Source: Paenisporosarcina indica (GTDB lineage: Bacteria; Bacillota; Bacilli; Bacillales_A; Planococcaceae). Taken from it: a DNA stretch of 64,000 nucleotides. The DNA is taken from contig NZ_MPTA01000001.1 of NCBI RefSeq assembly GCF_001939075.1, positions 682,001 through 746,000 on the forward strand, given 5' to 3'. This document shows, piece after piece, positions 18,344-26,311 of the stretch. The stretch's first letter is position 1; each line of letters opens with the position of its first letter. The notes beneath the pieces are model-generated. The model made no database searches. It worked only from the letters and a program-made list of their open reading frames with translations, and had not been told where the DNA came from. A program made the position numbers and the translations under genes.

Positions 18344-19219
18344 ATGAAAAAATGGTTACTATCTTTAACAATGGGCGCAATGGTCGTCACATTAGGTCAA
18401 GCTGCAACAGCAGAAGCTTCATTTTCATCAAATGCTTCCAAGTCTGATTGTAAAATTAACATGGTAGGGTCTGCAAATTCTCTACAAGTTCAAGAAGCTC
18501 TAAAAATGGAGCTGAATAAACATTATGGGTTTGAAAATATTCTTGCTGAATATAACGCATTGAACCCTTCAGTACAAAAAGAGGTTGCACAAAAACCTGC
18601 AACTCAAAAGCCAGCAGCACAAAAACCGGTTGAAAACCCAGTTACTCAGAAACCTGTAGCACAAAAACCGGTTGAAAACCCAGTAGCTGAGAAGCCTGCA
18701 GCACAAAAACCGGTTGAAAAACCTGTTGCTGAGAAGCCGGTAACACAAAAACCGACTACACCTGCAGCACCGGCAAAACCAGCAACGCCGACTACACCTG
18801 CAAAACCAACAGCACCAGCACCAACATCACCATCTGCTTCGATTTCTTCAATCGAACAACAAGTTCTTACATTAACAAACCAAGAACGTTCAAAAGAGGG
18901 TTTAAAACCACTTGCTGCTGATACAGCATTGATGGCTTCTGCTCGTGCAAAATCAGCAGATATGAGCAACAATAATTACTTTTCTCATAATAGCCCAACT
19001 TTAGGTTCACCATTTGATCAAATGAAAGCACGTGGAATTACTTATAGAGCTGCTGCGGAAAATATCGCAATGGGTCAAAGAACTGCTGCTGAAGTTGTGC
19101 AAGGATGGATGGAATCACCGGGTCACCGTGCAAATATCATGAACGGTAACTATACGCATATTGGTATCGGTTATGTTGCAAACGGAAACTATTGGACACA
19201 ACAATTTATCCAAAAATAA
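18344..19219 (+). CDS. Secreted CAP-domain (SCP/PR1-like, YkwD-type) protein with Pro-rich repeat linker
   Basis: 291 residues. A signal peptide (residues 1-25, ending ATAEA) is followed by a short helical region. A linker of about 75 residues is built from repeats of AQKPVENPVTQKPV type and then Pro/Ala/Thr runs. The CAP domain occupies residues about 168-291, with LTNQERSKEGLKPL, HNSPTLGSPFDQM, AENIAMG and the SPGHRANIM signature. B. subtilis YkwD-type proteins share the domain; biological function is uncertain, likely extracellular or wall-associated. The linker DNA is a 42-bp tandem repeat. The ribosome site is GAGGAGGG. Confidence 0.9.
   Translation: MKKWLLSLTMGAMVVTLGQAATAEASFSSNASKSDCKINMVGSANSLQVQEALKMELNKHYGFENILAEYNALNPSVQKEVAQKPATQKPAAQKPVENPVTQKPVAQKPVENPVAEKPAAQKPVEKPVAEKPVTQKPTTPAAPAKPATPTTPAKPTAPAPTSPSASISSIEQQVLTLTNQERSKEGLKPLAADTALMASARAKSADMSNNNYFSHNSPTLGSPFDQMKARGITYRAAAENIAMGQRTAAEVVQGWMESPGHRANIMNGNYTHIGIGYVANGNYWTQQFIQK
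18617..18742 (+). repeat. 42-bp tandem repeat in the CAP-protein linker
   Basis: GCACAAAAACCGGTTGAAAA recurs at 18617, 18659 and 18701, giving three 42-bp (14-codon) units. The units have diverged slightly in the second half. Confidence 0.9.
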
Positions 19220-19230
19220 TGAGATTAAAA

Positions 19231-19272
19231 GAGTAACCCAAAAGCTAAGCCTTTGGGTTACTCTTTTTTTTA
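19231..19272. terminator. Terminator shared by the CAP gene and the convergent MATE gene
   Basis: The stem GAGTAACCCAAAAG/CTTTGGGTTACTC is followed on the plus strand by eight T residues. The stop of the minus-strand gene lies in the loop. Confidence 0.85.
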
Positions 19273-20603
19273 TTTTGAATGCTGATAAGTCGATATGAAA
19301 GAGTTACTGCACCTGCAGTTAACCCGACAATTAATCCAACCCAGTAACCGAATGGTCCTAAATCTGTATACTTTGATAATAAGTAACCGATTGGCAATCC
19401 AATAACCCAATACGAAATGATTGCCATAACAAATGTCACATTAACATCTTTATAGCCGCGTAAAGATCCTTGTACAGGTGCTTGAATTGCATCTGATATT
19501 TGGAAAAGTGCAGCAAAAACAAAGAATTGTATGGTTAAATGAATTACATCATTGTCAGTGGTATAAATACCTGCAATTTGTTCGCGGAAGAAAAACAAGA
19601 TACACGCAGAGAAAAAGCTAAATAAAACAGCTGTACCCACACTCAACCCACTATAAGCTTTTGCATCTTTAAAGCGTTTTGCACCTACTTCATACCCTAC
19701 TAAAACGGTAGCACCTATGGATATGCTCAATGGAACCATATAGAGCAAAGAAGTAAAGTTCAAAGCGATTTGATGAGCAGAAATAACAGCAGTACTGTAG
19801 GTGCTCATCATTAATGTAACTGCTGAAAAAATACTTGTCTCCGCAAAAATTGATAAACCAATTGGAACGCCTATTTTACTAATATCACGCCATTTGGAAA
19901 ACTGAACTGACTGCCAATGTTTAAATAATTCATATTGTTGAAATGGTTTTTGTTTATGTACGATAAAAGCGGCAATTAAAAAGAGTAGCCAATAGGTAAT
20001 GGCGGAAGCAAAACCAGCACCAGCACCTCCAAGTTCAGGGAATCCGAAATTACCGAATATCAACAAGTAATTAAAAAAAACATTAATTGGTGCGGACAAT
20101 AGGGTGATGAACATTGTAACGCGTGTTTTCCCTAATGCATCCATGTATGAACGCAATACATTGAAAGCAAATAATGGGATTATTCCAATACTCATTGCCA
20201 TTAAATAAGATTTTGCAATTTTTCCGACTCGCATCTCTAATGACATTGCCTGTAATATTGGTTCTAATACAAGGAATAAAATAATGATGATTACGATTGA
20301 TAATGCTAATGATAGCAGTAATCCTTGTTGAACTACTGACCTGACTTCATCCTTTTTTTGGGCTCCGACGAGTTGTGCTACGATAGGTGTGATTGCAAGC
20401 AAAATTCCTGCTAACCCAGTATAAACAGGTAGCCAAAGCGATGAACCCACTGCCACACCTGCTAAATCTGCACTGCCATACCGACTTGACATTAAAATAT
20501 CAAAAAATGATACTAAATAAAGTGCGATTTGTGTGACTAGAATAGGAAAAACAATTTTTAACATTAGAGTCCACTTTTGTTTAATGTTTGTTGTTTCATA
20601 CAT
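19245..20603 (-). CDS. MATE-family multidrug exporter (NorM/YojI-like)
   Basis: 452 residues with about 12 membrane segments. The N-terminal region ILVTQIALYLVSFFDILMSS and the repeated half around 235-265 (IGVPIGLSIFAETSIFS) are the two-fold MATE pattern. It would expel cationic drugs or metabolites in exchange for Na+ or H+. The size equals B. subtilis YojI, encoded in the same broad chromosomal neighbourhood (yojN/yojO are at 31.4-34.2 kb here), which suggests orthology. The ATG has AAGGTGA upstream. No regulator is adjacent. Confidence 0.9.
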   Translation of the reverse strand: MYETTNIKQKWTLMLKIVFPILVTQIALYLVSFFDILMSSRYGSADLAGVAVGSSLWLPVYTGLAGILLAITPIVAQLVGAQKKDEVRSVVQQGLLLSLALSIVIIIILFLVLEPILQAMSLEMRVGKIAKSYLMAMSIGIIPLFAFNVLRSYMDALGKTRVTMFITLLSAPINVFFNYLLIFGNFGFPELGGAGAGFASAITYWLLFLIAAFIVHKQKPFQQYELFKHWQSVQFSKWRDISKIGVPIGLSIFAETSIFSAVTLMMSTYSTAVISAHQIALNFTSLLYMVPLSISIGATVLVGYEVGAKRFKDAKAYSGLSVGTAVLFSFFSACILFFFREQIAGIYTTDNDVIHLTIQFFVFAALFQISDAIQAPVQGSLRGYKDVNVTFVMAIISYWVIGLPIGYLLSKYTDLGPFGYWVGLIVGLTAGAVTLSYRLISIQNKKKSNPKA

Positions 20604-20840
20604 AAGTTTTCACCTTGGTTTCTTAAAATTACCAATCAGTATAGCATAAATAAATATAGGTATTATGTTGTGCAATTTATCAGAGTTTTATCGTAAAGTT
20701 CAGGTCTTTACCTGAATCGTTCATTTTGTGACAATAGATAGTGTATATTATGTAAAGGACAAATGATGTTCATTATAATTATTAAGACAATGGAATTAAT
20801 TTGTGATAATGATAGGCACGAAAGAATAGGAGATTAAAAT

Positions 20841-21917
20841 ATGAATAAAAAAACGATTGTATTAACAGGTGGGGGTACTGCCGGTCATGTTTCATTAAAC
20901 CAGGCGATTATCCCGACTTTAGAAAGAGAAGGATTTGAAGTTCATTATATTGGTTCAAAAGATGGCATCGAATTAGAATTAATTCGTGATGCATTTCCAC
21001 ATATAAAATATCATGCGATTTCTAGCGGAAAATTGAGACGCTATGCTTCAGTCAAAAACTTTACAGATCCACTACGTGTAGGGAAAGGTTTATTACAAGC
21101 TTTTTACATCCTTAGAAAAGTGAAACCGGCTGTTATTTTTTCAAAAGGTGGATTTGTATCCGTTCCCGTTGTCATGGCAGGTAAGTTATCTGGTATTCCA
21201 GTGGTTGTACATGAATCGGATGTAACTCCTGGTCTAGCTAACAAAATTGCAAAGCCTTTTGCCCAGCATATCTTCACGGTTTTTCCAGAAACATTAAAAC
21301 ATTTGCCTGCTGATAAGTCGAGTTGTTCGGGATCCATTATTCGCTCAGAGTTATTTGAAGGAAATAAAATGAATGGCCTAAAAATTTGCGGGTTCAATGG
21401 GTTTAAATCGATCCTTCTCATCATGGGAGGGAGTCAAGGTTCTACAGTTTTAAATGATGCAATTCGCACAAACTTACCTCGACTGCTGGAAATGTACGAC
21501 ATAATCCATTTGTGTGGAAAAGGAAAAGTAGATCAAACACTTAGTGGAATCGCTGGCTATAAACAATTTGAGTACGTAACTACTGAGCTGCCAGATTTAC
21601 TACATGCTGCTGATGTAGTCGTTTCCAGAGCAGGTTCAAACTCGATCTTTGAATTTTTAGCATTACGAAAACCGATGTTATTAATCCCGCTATCTAAACT
21701 CCAAAGCCGTGGTGATCAAATATTAAATGCAAATATCTTTGAAAAACAAGGATGGGCTTTGGTTCTTGAGGAAGAAGAAGTTACACCTAAATCTTTTATT
21801 AAGACACTAGAAGAATTGCATTTTCAAACAGAACAGATTCGTCTAGTAATGGAGAAATCCGAACTTCCAAAAACACCAAATGATATGGTGAAACTCATTA
21901 AATCTTTTGCAAAATAA
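20841..21917 (+). CDS. murG: MurG, lipid II-forming GlcNAc transferase
   Basis: 358 residues. N-terminal [14 protein letters not shown] is the first glycine-rich loop; [27 protein letters not shown] and the UDP-GlcNAc site ([23 protein letters not shown], then QILNA) follow. It transfers GlcNAc to lipid I on the cytoplasmic membrane face. The gene is separate from a dcw cluster, as in Staphylococcus, where it also lies near arlRS and odhAB. GGAGA precedes the ATG, and a 15-17-bp hairpin terminates it. Confidence 0.93.
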   Translation: MNKKTIVLTGGGTAGHVSLNQAIIPTLEREGFEVHYIGSKDGIELELIRDAFPHIKYHAISSGKLRRYASVKNFTDPLRVGKGLLQAFYILRKVKPAVIFSKGGFVSVPVVMAGKLSGIPVVVHESDVTPGLANKIAKPFAQHIFTVFPETLKHLPADKSSCSGSIIRSELFEGNKMNGLKICGFNGFKSILLIMGGSQGSTVLNDAIRTNLPRLLEMYDIIHLCGKGKVDQTLSGIAGYKQFEYVTTELPDLLHAADVVVSRAGSNSIFEFLALRKPMLLIPLSKLQSRGDQILNANIFEKQGWALVLEEEEVTPKSFIKTLEELHFQTEQIRLVMEKSELPKTPNDMVKLIKSFAK

Positions 21918-21920
21918 AAA

Positions 21921-21961
21921 AATACCGACCATACACTTTTTTAGTGTGGTCGGTATTTTTT
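21921..21961. terminator. Bidirectional terminator between murG and the acetyltransferase gene
   Basis: The stem AATACCGACCATACACT/AGTGTGGTCGGTATT is flanked by A and T runs on each side. Confidence 0.9.
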
Positions 21962-22511
21962 ACATTGCTTGTTCTTCATCCTCAGCAAACCTTGAACTAG
22001 CAGTGGCCAAGTAGAATAAATCTTTGGGTATTTGATAGAGCAAAAACTTGACTTCACCTGCATTTATTTCCTCAAATAATGCCGGATGCGTATTTCTGGC
22101 ATCCATCGTATAAGGGAGTTTTTCTGTGGCTCTGATGGATTTTATGTTTGTTTGTCGAATGCGAAGAAAAACAGTCGTGATATTATGTTGATAGAACAGT
22201 TCTTCCAAGAATAAGTTTTTAGCCTTTTGGTTAAATCCTTTCCCTTGAAAAGGGTGACCAATCCAAGTCCCCAAAAAACCTGATTGATCTTGTATATCAT
22301 ATAGATTAATGGTTCCTATCGGCATCCCATAATCGTCGGTAATCGTACGGGAAATTACTTCTCCTCGTTCTTCTTCTTCCATCAACTGTTTCGTCATAAA
22401 TAAGAATTCATCAGCTGAATCTGCTTTTTGGCGAACGAAAGGGAAGACAGATGGGTGAGCTAAATACTCGAATAAAGTTCCACATTCGTGTAGTTCTCGT
22501 CTTTTAATCAT
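21960..22511 (-). CDS. GNAT-family N-acetyltransferase (RimJ/RimL-like)
   Basis: 183 residues from ATG 22511, which has GGAGG nine bases upstream. The frame extends to 22619, but that would read through the tRNA-like 3' region and has no ribosome site. The GNAT fold is seen in GTINLYD, GTWIGHPFQGKGFNQKAKNLF (acetyl-CoA loop) and RIRQTNIKSIRATEKL. The substrate is unknown; ribosomal-protein or small-molecule acetylation are both possible. It lies downstream of the tRNA-like element on the same strand. Confidence 0.85.
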   Translation of the reverse strand: MIKRRELHECGTLFEYLAHPSVFPFVRQKADSADEFLFMTKQLMEEEERGEVISRTITDDYGMPIGTINLYDIQDQSGFLGTWIGHPFQGKGFNQKAKNLFLEELFYQHNITTVFLRIRQTNIKSIRATEKLPYTMDARNTHPALFEEINAGEVKFLLYQIPKDLFYLATASSRFAEDEEQAM

Positions 22512-22594
22512 AATAAACGCCTCCAGAATGGGGCAGAAAAGACAGAAGTCTCGCTCTAGCCCCTCGAAATTTTTCATTTTGTGGTGCATAAAAA

Positions 22595-22665
22595 ATTCCG
22601 GGGTGGGAATCGAACCCACTAGAACCAGTCTTAATACTGGTGGCGCACCATTTGCCTTCCCTCAC
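22595..22665 (-). tRNA. tRNA-like element with degenerate acceptor stem (pseudo-tRNA)
   Basis: The minus strand folds as a tRNA of about 71 nt. It has a D-arm-like GGC/GCC stem with GG in the loop, and an anticodon-like stem ACCAGT/ACTGGT closing only ATTAAG. A short variable region and a perfect T arm GTGGG-TTCGATT-CCCAC follow. The acceptor halves GTGAGGG and CCCGGAA pair only at the inner three bases plus one T-A, and CCA is not encoded. A T run follows the 3' side. The six-base anticodon loop and poor acceptor make charging doubtful. A TATAGT box at 22713-22718 could serve as a -10. Similar oddities include the pseudo-tRNA called tRNA-Other in the B. cereus group; that link is a guess. 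Confidence 0.5.
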
Positions 22666-22863
22666 GATTTATGGTGGATAAATCGCTTTATGAAATTGTT
22701 GTTTGCATTCTTACTATACTAATTTTTTTAAAAAATGAAAAGTGAAAAATTCGTAAAAATTGTGTTCGTTTTGTTACAAATTCAAAGGCTTAATATGATG
22801 GAATAGTTGTATACGTTTTCAATAAGATTTATCATAAAAAGATAGAGACTTGGAGGGATTATT

Positions 22864-23838
22864 TTGACCATCAAATTTGATAAAGTACACGGTTCGGGCA
22901 ACACCTTTTATTTACATGAAGAAATGCCGAATGTCACTTACAATTGGCCTTTAACAGCAAAACACATGTGTGATTCTACTTTAAATAATGGTGCGGATGG
23001 ATTGTTAATTATTTCAGAATCAACTGTAGCAGATGCTAAAATGCGTGTTTATAATGCAGATGGATCGGAGGCATCTATGTGTGGGAACGGTCTGAGATGT
23101 GTAGCACGTTATGTCCTAACGAAATTAGGTAAATCGACTGCAACCATCGAAACAATGAAAGCAGTATTATTTGTACAGAAGGTAAAGCCCATTTATAAAA
23201 ATATTGATACGTATTCTGTTGAAATCTCACCTGTATCAGTTGAACTTCCATCGCTTCCGATGAGTTATCAAAATAAACAAGAGTTAATTAATATTGTCAT
23301 ACCAGAGTTTTCTAATTCAATAACCTTTACTGCCGTATCTGTTCCAAATCCACACTTAATAGGGATTGTTCCTATTCAATATATTGAAGATATACAGTTT
23401 CAAGAACAACTTTCATCCTCTTTAAATAGAGAAAATGATTACTTTAAAGATGGTGTGAATGTAAGCTTTGTTCATCCTGTTGATGAAGATAGTATTTTTG
23501 TGAGAACATATGAACGTGGTGTGGGATTTACCAATGCATGTGGGACAGCCATGACTGCATCTGCATTGGTTTCTGCAACAATAAAACTTGTTCCTTTTGG
23601 TGAAGTCACTGTTTATAACCCAGGTGGTTTTGTAAAATGTTTAATTGAAGAAAAAGACAAAAAATTAAATTTATCGTTAATCGGAAACGCAACATTTTTT
23701 GCCGAATACACTGGTGAGTTAACAGAAACTGGTGAATTTAAAATACATACAAGTATCATTCATGATCAAGAAATTGCAGAGTACAATGAATTACAAAATG
23801 TAGCCCAACAAAAAATTAAGGATGGTTGGTCTAAATAA
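22864..23838 (+). CDS. dapF: Diaminopimelate epimerase-like protein (DapF family)
   Basis: 324 residues, about 40 longer than typical DapF. Both catalytic cysteines are present: Cys73 in ASMCGNGLRC and Cys226 in NACGTAMTAS. FDKVHGSGNTF at the N-terminus is the usual start. The DapF fold interconverts LL- and meso-diaminopimelate for lysine or peptidoglycan. The family also contains other amino-acid racemases such as staphylococcal CntK, so substrate is not proven; no cnt-type genes adjoin. The extra C-terminal tail (about 285-324) has no recognised motif. The start is TTG with GGAGGG upstream. Confidence 0.8.
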   Translation: MTIKFDKVHGSGNTFYLHEEMPNVTYNWPLTAKHMCDSTLNNGADGLLIISESTVADAKMRVYNADGSEASMCGNGLRCVARYVLTKLGKSTATIETMKAVLFVQKVKPIYKNIDTYSVEISPVSVELPSLPMSYQNKQELINIVIPEFSNSITFTAVSVPNPHLIGIVPIQYIEDIQFQEQLSSSLNRENDYFKDGVNVSFVHPVDEDSIFVRTYERGVGFTNACGTAMTASALVSATIKLVPFGEVTVYNPGGFVKCLIEEKDKKLNLSLIGNATFFAEYTGELTETGEFKIHTSIIHDQEIAEYNELQNVAQQKIKDGWSK

Positions 23839-24001
23839 TGAAGACGTGATTAGTAATGAGATACCCCCTCTTTTTGTCAAATCAAGTTAATTTATAGTAT
23901 GGTATTTTTCAAATTAGTGCTCCTTTTGCTTAGCCTGATAGACAAGACAATTCCACATGTTGGAACGGTTTATTTGAAAATGTTGATAAGTGGGTGAATG
24001 A

Positions 24002-24676
24002 ATGCGTAATCGTGTGTTACTGGTTGAAGATGAAAAAAATATTGCTCGTTTTATTGAACTTGAATTGCAACATGAAAATTTCGATGTTACTCATGTACTT
24101 TCGGGTAGAGTAGGCTTGGATATGGCAAAACGGGAAGAATTCGATGTAATCTTGCTAGATGTGATGTTACCTGAATTAAATGGAATTGAAGTTTGTCGTC
24201 GAATTCGCATGTTTTCACAGATTCCTATTTTACTTATTACAGCAAGAGATGCCATAATGGACCGTGTTGCAGGGCTCGATGCAGGCGCAGATGATTACAT
24301 AGTCAAGCCGTTTGCAATCGAAGAACTGTTAGCACGAATCCGTTCCGTTCTTAGGAGAACTAGCGGCATGGACGAAGCCAGTACAAGACTAGTATATAAA
24401 GATATTACCGTTGATACGGCAGCTCATCTTGTTGAGGTGAACCAAGAGATCGTTGAATTAACAAAAACCGAGTATGATTTACTCGTGTACTTGATCCAGC
24501 AAAAGAATCGTGTGGTGTCAAGGGACTTAATCTTACAAAATGTATGGGGATATTTAGCAGATATCGAAACAAATGTTGTGGACGTTTATATCAGGCATTT
24601 ACGATCAAAGTTACCTCGAAAAGTAGCTAGTTATATAGAGACAGTCAGGGGAGTTGGATATGTGATGCGTGAATGA
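24002..24676 (+). CDS. arlR: OmpR-family response regulator, ArlR/YkoG-like
   Basis: 224 residues. The receiver domain has the acidic pair EDEK near residue 9, the phospho-acceptor Asp53 in LLDVMLP and the conserved Lys in YIVKPF. A winged-helix domain (about 130-224) ends in RGVGYVMRE. Its gene overlaps the kinase gene by four bases. Its place between murG and odhAB is as in Staphylococcus, where ArlRS governs envelope, adhesion and autolysis genes; the targets here are unknown. Confidence 0.88.
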   Translation: MRNRVLLVEDEKNIARFIELELQHENFDVTHVLSGRVGLDMAKREEFDVILLDVMLPELNGIEVCRRIRMFSQIPILLITARDAIMDRVAGLDAGADDYIVKPFAIEELLARIRSVLRRTSGMDEASTRLVYKDITVDTAAHLVEVNQEIVELTKTEYDLLVYLIQQKNRVVSRDLILQNVWGYLADIETNVVDVYIRHLRSKLPRKVASYIETVRGVGYVMRE

Positions 24677-26076
24677 ATCGAATGAACCATTGGAAACAAG
24701 TAATATCTTCTCAGTCTTTAAAGAAAAAATGGGCGATTAGCTCATCGGCTGTCATCTTCACAAGCTTTACTGTCATGAGTATCATTTTGTATTTGGCATT
24801 AAAAGGTTGGCTCTACGAACAAGAAATGCAAGAAGCTAAACGTACGATGAATGATCTGACAAGTTTCTTTGAATCCCAGGGACCATTTTTAACAGTCAAA
24901 GATATTCAAGCGAACACAGGATTAATGACGTCAATTGTGGACAAAGAACAAACCGTCCGTTTACTAAATGCCGATGGAATTGAATTACTTCGAATAAATG
25001 ATTCCTCTACATTCCCAGTTTTTGATGAAATCGAACTACCGGCTGAAGGTTATTCTCTAATGACTGACGATTCATCGGCAATATCTGCTATTGGAAATGT
25101 TGAACTTGGAAGATTTCATGGGTATGTTCAACTTGAACACCCATTAAAAGCATTTCAATCCATCATGACATATATGTTAACTGCACTACTCCTTCTAAGT
25201 GTTTGCTCCTTATTATTGTCTGGTTGGATTGGTTATTTACTGGCTAGCTATTTATTAAAACCACTTCAAGACTTAAAAATGACAATGGACGACGTAGCGG
25301 CACATGGATTTGAAAAAGAATTATCTATTGATTATAGTGCCAAAGATGAGATTGGGGAGCTAATTGTTGTATACGAAAGCATGATGTCTAAACTAAAAGC
25401 ATCCTTTGAGCAGCAGCAGCAATTTATGGCGGATGCCTCTCACGAACTGCGGACACCAATTCAAGTCGTAGAGGGCCATCTCGCCTTATTGAATCGATGG
25501 GGAAAAGAGGATCCCGATATTTTGAAAGAATCCCTAGGGATCTCATTACGAGAAGTACAACATATGAAAACTTTAATTGATGAGATGCTTGAACTTGCAC
25601 GTGGTGAGCAAATAAAGGAACGGTCATGGACAAACATTGTAATACTAACTGAAAAAGTGATTGAAGAATTATCTCGAGTTTACCCATCGGCAATTATTGA
25701 ACATAAACACCCTGTCCAAGATGAACTGGCGGTTTTCATATCTTCGAATGTGTTTCAGCAAATATTGCGTAACATCATAACAAATGCCATACGATATAGT
25801 AGAGATCAAGCTAATGTATCAATTTCATATGAGCGTAAGAATGAATATATATGTATTCGTATCCAGGATCAAGGAATCGGTATCGCACCGCAACACATGT
25901 CCAAGATTTTTGATCGTTTTTACCGAGTTGATGCAGCACGATCTCGTGACTTGGGTGGTAGTGGACTTGGTTTAAGTATTGTAAAAATGCTGGTCGAACA
26001 TTCAAGAGGTTCGATAGATGTAGCTAGTGTGGAGGGGGAAGGGACGACATTTTCCATCACATTCCCACTTAATTAA
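24673..26076 (+). CDS. arlS: Sensor histidine kinase, ArlS/YkoH-like
   Basis: 467 residues. TM1 is at about 20-42, an extracytoplasmic domain at about 43-163, TM2 at about 164-190, then HAMP. HisKA has the phospho-accepting His257 in DASHELRTPIQ. The HATPase has an N box (IITNAIRYS), DQGIGI and GGSGLGLSIV. It is translationally coupled to the response regulator, so the pair forms one two-component system. The signal is unknown. Assignment to the ArlS subgroup rests on gene order. Confidence 0.88.
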   Translation: MNRMNHWKQVISSQSLKKKWAISSSAVIFTSFTVMSIILYLALKGWLYEQEMQEAKRTMNDLTSFFESQGPFLTVKDIQANTGLMTSIVDKEQTVRLLNADGIELLRINDSSTFPVFDEIELPAEGYSLMTDDSSAISAIGNVELGRFHGYVQLEHPLKAFQSIMTYMLTALLLLSVCSLLLSGWIGYLLASYLLKPLQDLKMTMDDVAAHGFEKELSIDYSAKDEIGELIVVYESMMSKLKASFEQQQQFMADASHELRTPIQVVEGHLALLNRWGKEDPDILKESLGISLREVQHMKTLIDEMLELARGEQIKERSWTNIVILTEKVIEELSRVYPSAIIEHKHPVQDELAVFISSNVFQQILRNIITNAIRYSRDQANVSISYERKNEYICIRIQDQGIGIAPQHMSKIFDRFYRVDAARSRDLGGSGLGLSIVKMLVEHSRGSIDVASVEGEGTTFSITFPLN

Positions 26077-26220
26077 AAGTTGAATACTTGTCAAAATAAC
26101 ATGTTATTTCGGCTTTATGAAAAAGTTTGCTTAATTTTTCAAAAAGCATTGTATTTTCTATGGATAGTAGTAAGATTGTAATGGAAAAAATGTTCTGACT
26201 TTTAATCACGTGTGAATCCT

Positions 26221-26248
26221 TTGATATCAAGACATAACGTGATAAAAT
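26221..26248 (+). promoter_or_regulatory. Candidate sigma-A promoter for odhAB
   Basis: TTGATA, a 16-base spacer and TAAAAT, about 64 bases upstream of the odhA start. No other strong pair is seen between arlS and odhA. Confidence 0.5.
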
Positions 26249-26311
26249 AGTGTAGATGTATAAAAGATAAATAGGAAATGCCGTTTGGCAATAAGTTGGA
26301 GGGTATTGTAA

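Noticed and set aside
18617-18742. The 42-bp tandem repeat as a possible CRISPR array
   Set aside because: The units are contiguous, without unique spacers, in frame and inside a coding region.
18646-18972. 108-codon minus-strand frame opposite the CAP linker
   Set aside because: Its Gly/Phe/Ala repeats are only the complement of the Pro/Lys linker repeat.
22528-22722. 64-codon plus-strand frame across the tRNA-like region
   Set aside because: It runs antisense through the tRNA-like element and has no ribosome site.
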